DNA of 16,653 nt from T3Sed10-241 sp036796255 (GTDB taxonomy: Bacteria; Bacteroidota; Bacteroidia; Flavobacteriales_D; Cryomorphaceae). The notes under the pieces were generated by a model, which saw nothing but the letters and a program-made list of their open reading frames with translations, had not been told where the DNA came from and ran no database searches. Made by a program: the position numbers and the translations under genes. Shown here one piece after another: positions 13,297 to 16,653 of this stretch. Position 1 is the stretch's first letter. Each line of letters begins with the position of its first letter. The DNA is taken from positions 1 through 16,653 of the forward strand of contig DAIRDH010000067.1 in the NCBI GenBank assembly GCA_036796255.1, in the 5' to 3' direction.

Positions 13297-16200
13297 AAAA
13301 GCTCGTCAAGTTCTTTATCGAAAACCAGCTGCTGGTGTACCTCGGCCTCGTCGTGGTGGTCATATTTGGTGTTACGCTTGGCAGCAAAATGAACACCTCC
13401 TTCTTCCCTGCCGAGAAGGAGAAATTCATCCTCATCGAAGCCGTGTATCCGGGCGCATCGCCCCAGGAAATTGAGGAAGGCATCACGCTCAAGATCGAAG
13501 AAAACCTCAAAGGAGTATCGGGCATAGACCGCGTGACCTCTGTGAGCTATGAAAACAGTGCGCGCATTACCGTTGAGATTCTGCTCCGGGCTAACATTGA
13601 CCAGGTGCTGCAGGATGTGAAAAATGCGGTGGACCAGGTGCCGAATTTTCCGGAAGGAATGGAGCGGATCGTGACCTACAAGCAGGAGATCATCAACTTC
13701 ACCGCCAAGCTGGCCGTGGTGGGCGATGTATCGCTCGCGGCGCTTGAGGAAACTGCCACACGCGTGGAGGACGAGTTGCGCGCCATTCCGGGCATCTCCA
13801 AGCTGCAGGTGAGCGGCTACCCCGACCCTGAAATCGAGGTGGCGGTGAAAGAAGACAAGCTCCGCGCCTATGGCCTCACCTTTGCAGACATCGCCGCTGC
13901 CGTAAGCGAACAAAACATCGAAGTGACCGGTGGCCGCGTGAAAGGCGCCGAAGAAACTATCATTCGCAGCGACCGCAAGGTGTACAGCGCCAATGAGCTG
14001 CGCGACATTGTGGTGAAAACCATGCCCGACGGCACCCAGCTTATGCTCAGCGAACTCGCCGAGCTGCGCGAGGATTGGGATGAAAGCACCAACGCCGGAT
14101 ACCTCAATGGCAAGCAGGCGGTGTTCATCACCGTGAATACGCTGAATGAAGAGGACATCCTGAGCGCAGCAGACATCGTGGAAGATTATGTGGCCAATTT
14201 CAACAACCCCAATCCAGAAGTGCAATTGGTGCTGGTGAAAGACGGCACCGTCACCCTCAAAGAACGTATTGCTTTGTTGGAAAAAAACGGGGTGCTAGGA
14301 GCCATCCTGGTATTTGTAATCCTGGCGCTCTTCCTGCGCATCAGGCTGGCATTTTGGGTGGCATTGGGTATACCGGTTTCCTTCCTGGGTATGTTTATCG
14401 TGCTCTACTTCACGGGCATTACCATCAATGTGCTCTCCCTCTTCGGGATGATACTCGTGATTGGTATCCTGGTAGATGATGGCATCGTGGTGGGCGAAAA
14501 CATCTTTCAGCATTACGAGCGGGGCAAGAAGCCCTTCCGCGCCGTGGTGGATGGCACAGTGGAGGTATTTCCCTCGGTATTTTCGGCCATTTTCACCACC
14601 TGTGTGGCCTTTTCCTTTTTCTATTTTGTGGAAGGCAGGCTTGGCGAATTCTTCAGCGACGTAGCCATCGTGGTGAGCGCTGCCCTCGCCTTCTCCCTTA
14701 TTGAGGTGATATTTTTCCTGCCTGCCCACCTCGCCCACAGCAAAGACCTGAGCAAGCAGGGCAAGCCCGGCAAGCTCAAGAATTATGTGGAGCAATTGCT
14801 CATCCGCTTCCGCGACAAGATATTTCAGCCAGCCCTGGAGTTTTGCCTGCGCTACAAGGTCTTCACCTTCTTTGTGGGATTGGCGCTCTTTGTGCTCACC
14901 ATCGGCGCTATAGCTGGCGGGATGATCCGCACCACCTTCTTTCCCAACATTGAGCAAAATGAAATTACGGTGAGCCTCGAGATGCCCGCCGGTACATCTG
15001 AGGCGGTGACCCACGATGCCATGAAGTATATTGTAAACCGCATTGACACACTCAATGCGCGCTACGCTGAGCGCAAAGACGTGGGCAAGCCCATGTACAC
15101 CGATGTGGAGATGGTGCTCGGGCCGAGGAGCAATGAAGGCAAGGCCACTTTTTACCTGGTATCGTCAGAGGAGCGCAGCTTGCGCAGCTTTGCCATCACA
15201 GGCGATATGCGCGAGGCGGTGGGCGGCATACCCGGCGCTGAGAAGCTGAGCTTTGTGGCTTTCAGCCCTTTCGGAAAAGCAGTCAACGTATCCTTCTCCG
15301 GTGCCGACTTTGAAAAACTGCGCGCTGCCGTAGCCGACTTTGTGGAGCAGCTTGAGGCCACGGGCAAGGTGAAAGACCTTGTGACCAACGACCGCGCCGA
15401 CCAGCCAGAGATCAATGTGGTGCTCAACGAGGCCGGACGCGCCCTGGGTTTTTCTGAAAGGACGCTTATCAACCAGGTGCGCAGTGGATTCTTTGGATTC
15501 GAGGCGCAACGCTTGCAGCGCGGCGACAAAGAAGTGAAAGTGTGGGTGCGCTACGACATTGAAGACCGCCGCAACATAGAGCAGCTGAGGCGCATGCGTG
15601 TACGCGCTCCCAATGGCGACCTCGTGGCCCTCAGCGACATTGCACTGCTCGAACCCCAGCGCGGCTTGATCAACATCAACCACCGCGATGGCCGCCGCGA
15701 AATCACCGTGGAGGGCGAAGTGGCCAGCCTCGATGTGAGCACCCCTGAGCTGCTTGCGCAAATGCAGGACGAAATCATACCCGCGGTGCTGGGGCGCTAT
15801 CCCGGCATCAATGTGAGCTTTGAAGGGCAACAACGCGAAACGGGCAAGCTCCAGGCATCGACCAAAGGCGTAGGGCCCATTATCCTGCTTATCATCTTCA
15901 TCACTTTGGTAATCAGCTTTCGCTCTTACACCCAGGCCCTGGCGCTGTTGGTACTCGTTCCATTCGGCATCATCGGTGCGGCATGGGGGCACTACATCCA
16001 CGACCAGCCCATCAGTGTGTTGAGCTTCCTGGGCATCATCGCCTTGATCGGGGTATTGATCAACGACGGGCTCGTGTTTATCAACGCCTTCAACGGCTAC
16101 CTCAAGGAGGGAATGGGCTACAACGCCGCCTTGAAGGAGACTTCCATCAGCCGCTTCAGGCCACTATTGCTCACCACCATCACCACCTCCGCCGGCCTCG

Positions 16201-16436
16201 GCCCGCTGATCCTCGAGAAGAGTTTTCAGGCGCAGTTTCTCATCCCCATGGCCATCTCCATCGCCTACGGATTGCTGCTCGGCTCGCTCTTCATTGTGCT
16301 GCTGCTGCCCATCACGCTAACCATGTTTAACCGGCTTAAGGTGGCCCTCAAATGGCTATGGGAAGGCGAAAAGCCCGACCATGAAGACGTGGAGCAGGTG
16401 GTAAAACGTCAGAAACAAGAAACTTTCGAACTGTGA
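13293..16436 (+). CDS. RND-family efflux permease (AcrB/HAE type)
   Basis: This inner-membrane proton-driven exporter has 1047 residues, the usual family length. There is one helix at about 13-30, a large periplasmic loop, helices at about 335-480, a second single helix near 533-555, a second periplasmic loop, and helices from about 865 to 1010. The proton-relay aspartates of TM4 are present in GILVDDGIVVGEN (D395, D396). At the TM10 site where AcrB has its relay lysine (K940), this protein reads VLINDGLVFINAF, with N924 in the lysine position and D925 next to it. Many tripartite pumps outside the AcrB branch differ here, so it may mark a different subfamily rather than loss of function. It is operonic with the adaptor and TolC genes; substrates are unknown. 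Confidence 0.95.
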   Translation: MKKLVKFFIENQLLVYLGLVVVVIFGVTLGSKMNTSFFPAEKEKFILIEAVYPGASPQEIEEGITLKIEENLKGVSGIDRVTSVSYENSARITVEILLRANIDQVLQDVKNAVDQVPNFPEGMERIVTYKQEIINFTAKLAVVGDVSLAALEETATRVEDELRAIPGISKLQVSGYPDPEIEVAVKEDKLRAYGLTFADIAAAVSEQNIEVTGGRVKGAEETIIRSDRKVYSANELRDIVVKTMPDGTQLMLSELAELREDWDESTNAGYLNGKQAVFITVNTLNEEDILSAADIVEDYVANFNNPNPEVQLVLVKDGTVTLKERIALLEKNGVLGAILVFVILALFLRIRLAFWVALGIPVSFLGMFIVLYFTGITINVLSLFGMILVIGILVDDGIVVGENIFQHYERGKKPFRAVVDGTVEVFPSVFSAIFTTCVAFSFFYFVEGRLGEFFSDVAIVVSAALAFSLIEVIFFLPAHLAHSKDLSKQGKPGKLKNYVEQLLIRFRDKIFQPALEFCLRYKVFTFFVGLALFVLTIGAIAGGMIRTTFFPNIEQNEITVSLEMPAGTSEAVTHDAMKYIVNRIDTLNARYAERKDVGKPMYTDVEMVLGPRSNEGKATFYLVSSEERSLRSFAITGDMREAVGGIPGAEKLSFVAFSPFGKAVNVSFSGADFEKLRAAVADFVEQLEATGKVKDLVTNDRADQPEINVVLNEAGRALGFSERTLINQVRSGFFGFEAQRLQRGDKEVKVWVRYDIEDRRNIEQLRRMRVRAPNGDLVALSDIALLEPQRGLININHRDGRREITVEGEVASLDVSTPELLAQMQDEIIPAVLGRYPGINVSFEGQQRETGKLQASTKGVGPIILLIIFITLVISFRSYTQALALLVLVPFGIIGAAWGHYIHDQPISVLSFLGIIALIGVLINDGLVFINAFNGYLKEGMGYNAALKETSISRFRPLLLTTITTSAGLGPLILEKSFQAQFLIPMAISIAYGLLLGSLFIVLLLPITLTMFNRLKVALKWLWEGEKPDHEDVEQVVKRQKQETFEL

Positions 16437-16653
16437 GAATCCTACTACATACCAACCGCTTGTTGCTTGGCATTTGTCTCATTTTTTTCGCCTTTACGGC
16501 AAATGGGCAAGGCACGCAAGCGCTCTCGCTTCAGGATGCCATAGTGCTGGCACTCGAGCACAACTACGATGTGAAGGTGGCGGGCCTGAGCCGCGAAGTG
16601 GCCCAAAACCTGGCCGTGGCTGGCAATGCCGGATTGCTGCCCAGTGTGTACCT
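16433..16653 (+). CDS. TolC-family outer-membrane efflux protein, partial (C-terminus outside window)
   Basis: This is the third component of the tripartite pump, of which only the first 73 codons are in the window. I start at GTG 16433, whose last two bases and the next A form the permease stop (GTGA, 16433-16436). A signal peptide follows (RLLLGICLIFFAFTANG), then the typical mature N-terminus of outer-membrane efflux proteins: LSLQDAIVLALEHNYDVKVA, and helix EVAQNLAVAGNAGLLPSV. The protein would form a trimeric outer-membrane barrel with a periplasmic tunnel. Its gene order and overlap with the permease support one translationally coupled unit. The start is inferred; no ATG occurs in frame near it. 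Confidence 0.9.
   Translation, partial: MRILLHTNRLLLGICLIFFAFTANGQGTQALSLQDAIVLALEHNYDVKVAGLSREVAQNLAVAGNAGLLPSVY

Overview
The window reads as chromosomal DNA of a member of the Bacteroidota, probably from a metagenome assembly. Three things point there. Several gene starts are preceded by the Bacteroidota promoter pattern (TTTG, about 19 bases, TAnnTTTG), seen most clearly in front of ilvE. Shine-Dalgarno sites are inconspicuous. The gene set (short RecQ with zinc module, split transketolase, ArsR/ArsM cluster, HlyD-RND-TolC operon) is also typical. I cannot place it below phylum. A run of 100 N marks a scaffold join at 11254-11353.

Layout. (1) 1-922, minus: branched-chain aminotransferase, cut by the window start, divergent from recQ (1136-3055, plus). 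(2) 3056-4284: an AT-rich insertion with a YoeB-type toxin-antitoxin pair (3355-3841), followed by a second, 5'-truncated copy of the last 3' part of recQ (3935-4126). The recQ tail therefore brackets the toxin-antitoxin pair as a direct repeat with a 1071-base period. (3) 4285-6906: an arsenic-response cluster, with a TVP38/TMEM64 membrane protein on minus and, divergently, arsR, arsM and a DUF486 small membrane protein on plus. (4) 6940-10729, all minus: in transcription order transketolase N-subunit, a secreted von Willebrand A protein, transketolase C-subunit, then an ECF sigma factor. (5) 10730-11560: an intergenic region holding a GC-rich, hairpin-forming repeat cluster and the assembly gap. 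(6) 11561-16653, plus: a TetR-type regulator, HlyD-type adaptor, RND permease and TolC-type outer membrane channel (cut by the window end), each start overlapping the previous stop by four bases.

How they work together. The arsenic genes would sense arsenite (ArsR) and methylate it (ArsM); the DUF486 protein is one base downstream of arsM and is a candidate membrane partner. No ArsB, Acr3 or ArsC is visible here. The transketolase halves should form one thiamine-diphosphate enzyme even though their genes are separated by the VWA gene. The last operon is a complete tripartite efflux system that carries its own repressor and a near-perfect operator in front of it.

The most unusual features are the duplicated recQ tail around the toxin-antitoxin pair, the exact 55-base repeats flanking the N gap (probably an assembly overlap), the VWA gene inside the split transketolase operon, and the DUF486 gene fused into an arsenic methylation operon. 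I see no tRNA, rRNA, CRISPR array, transposase or integrase.
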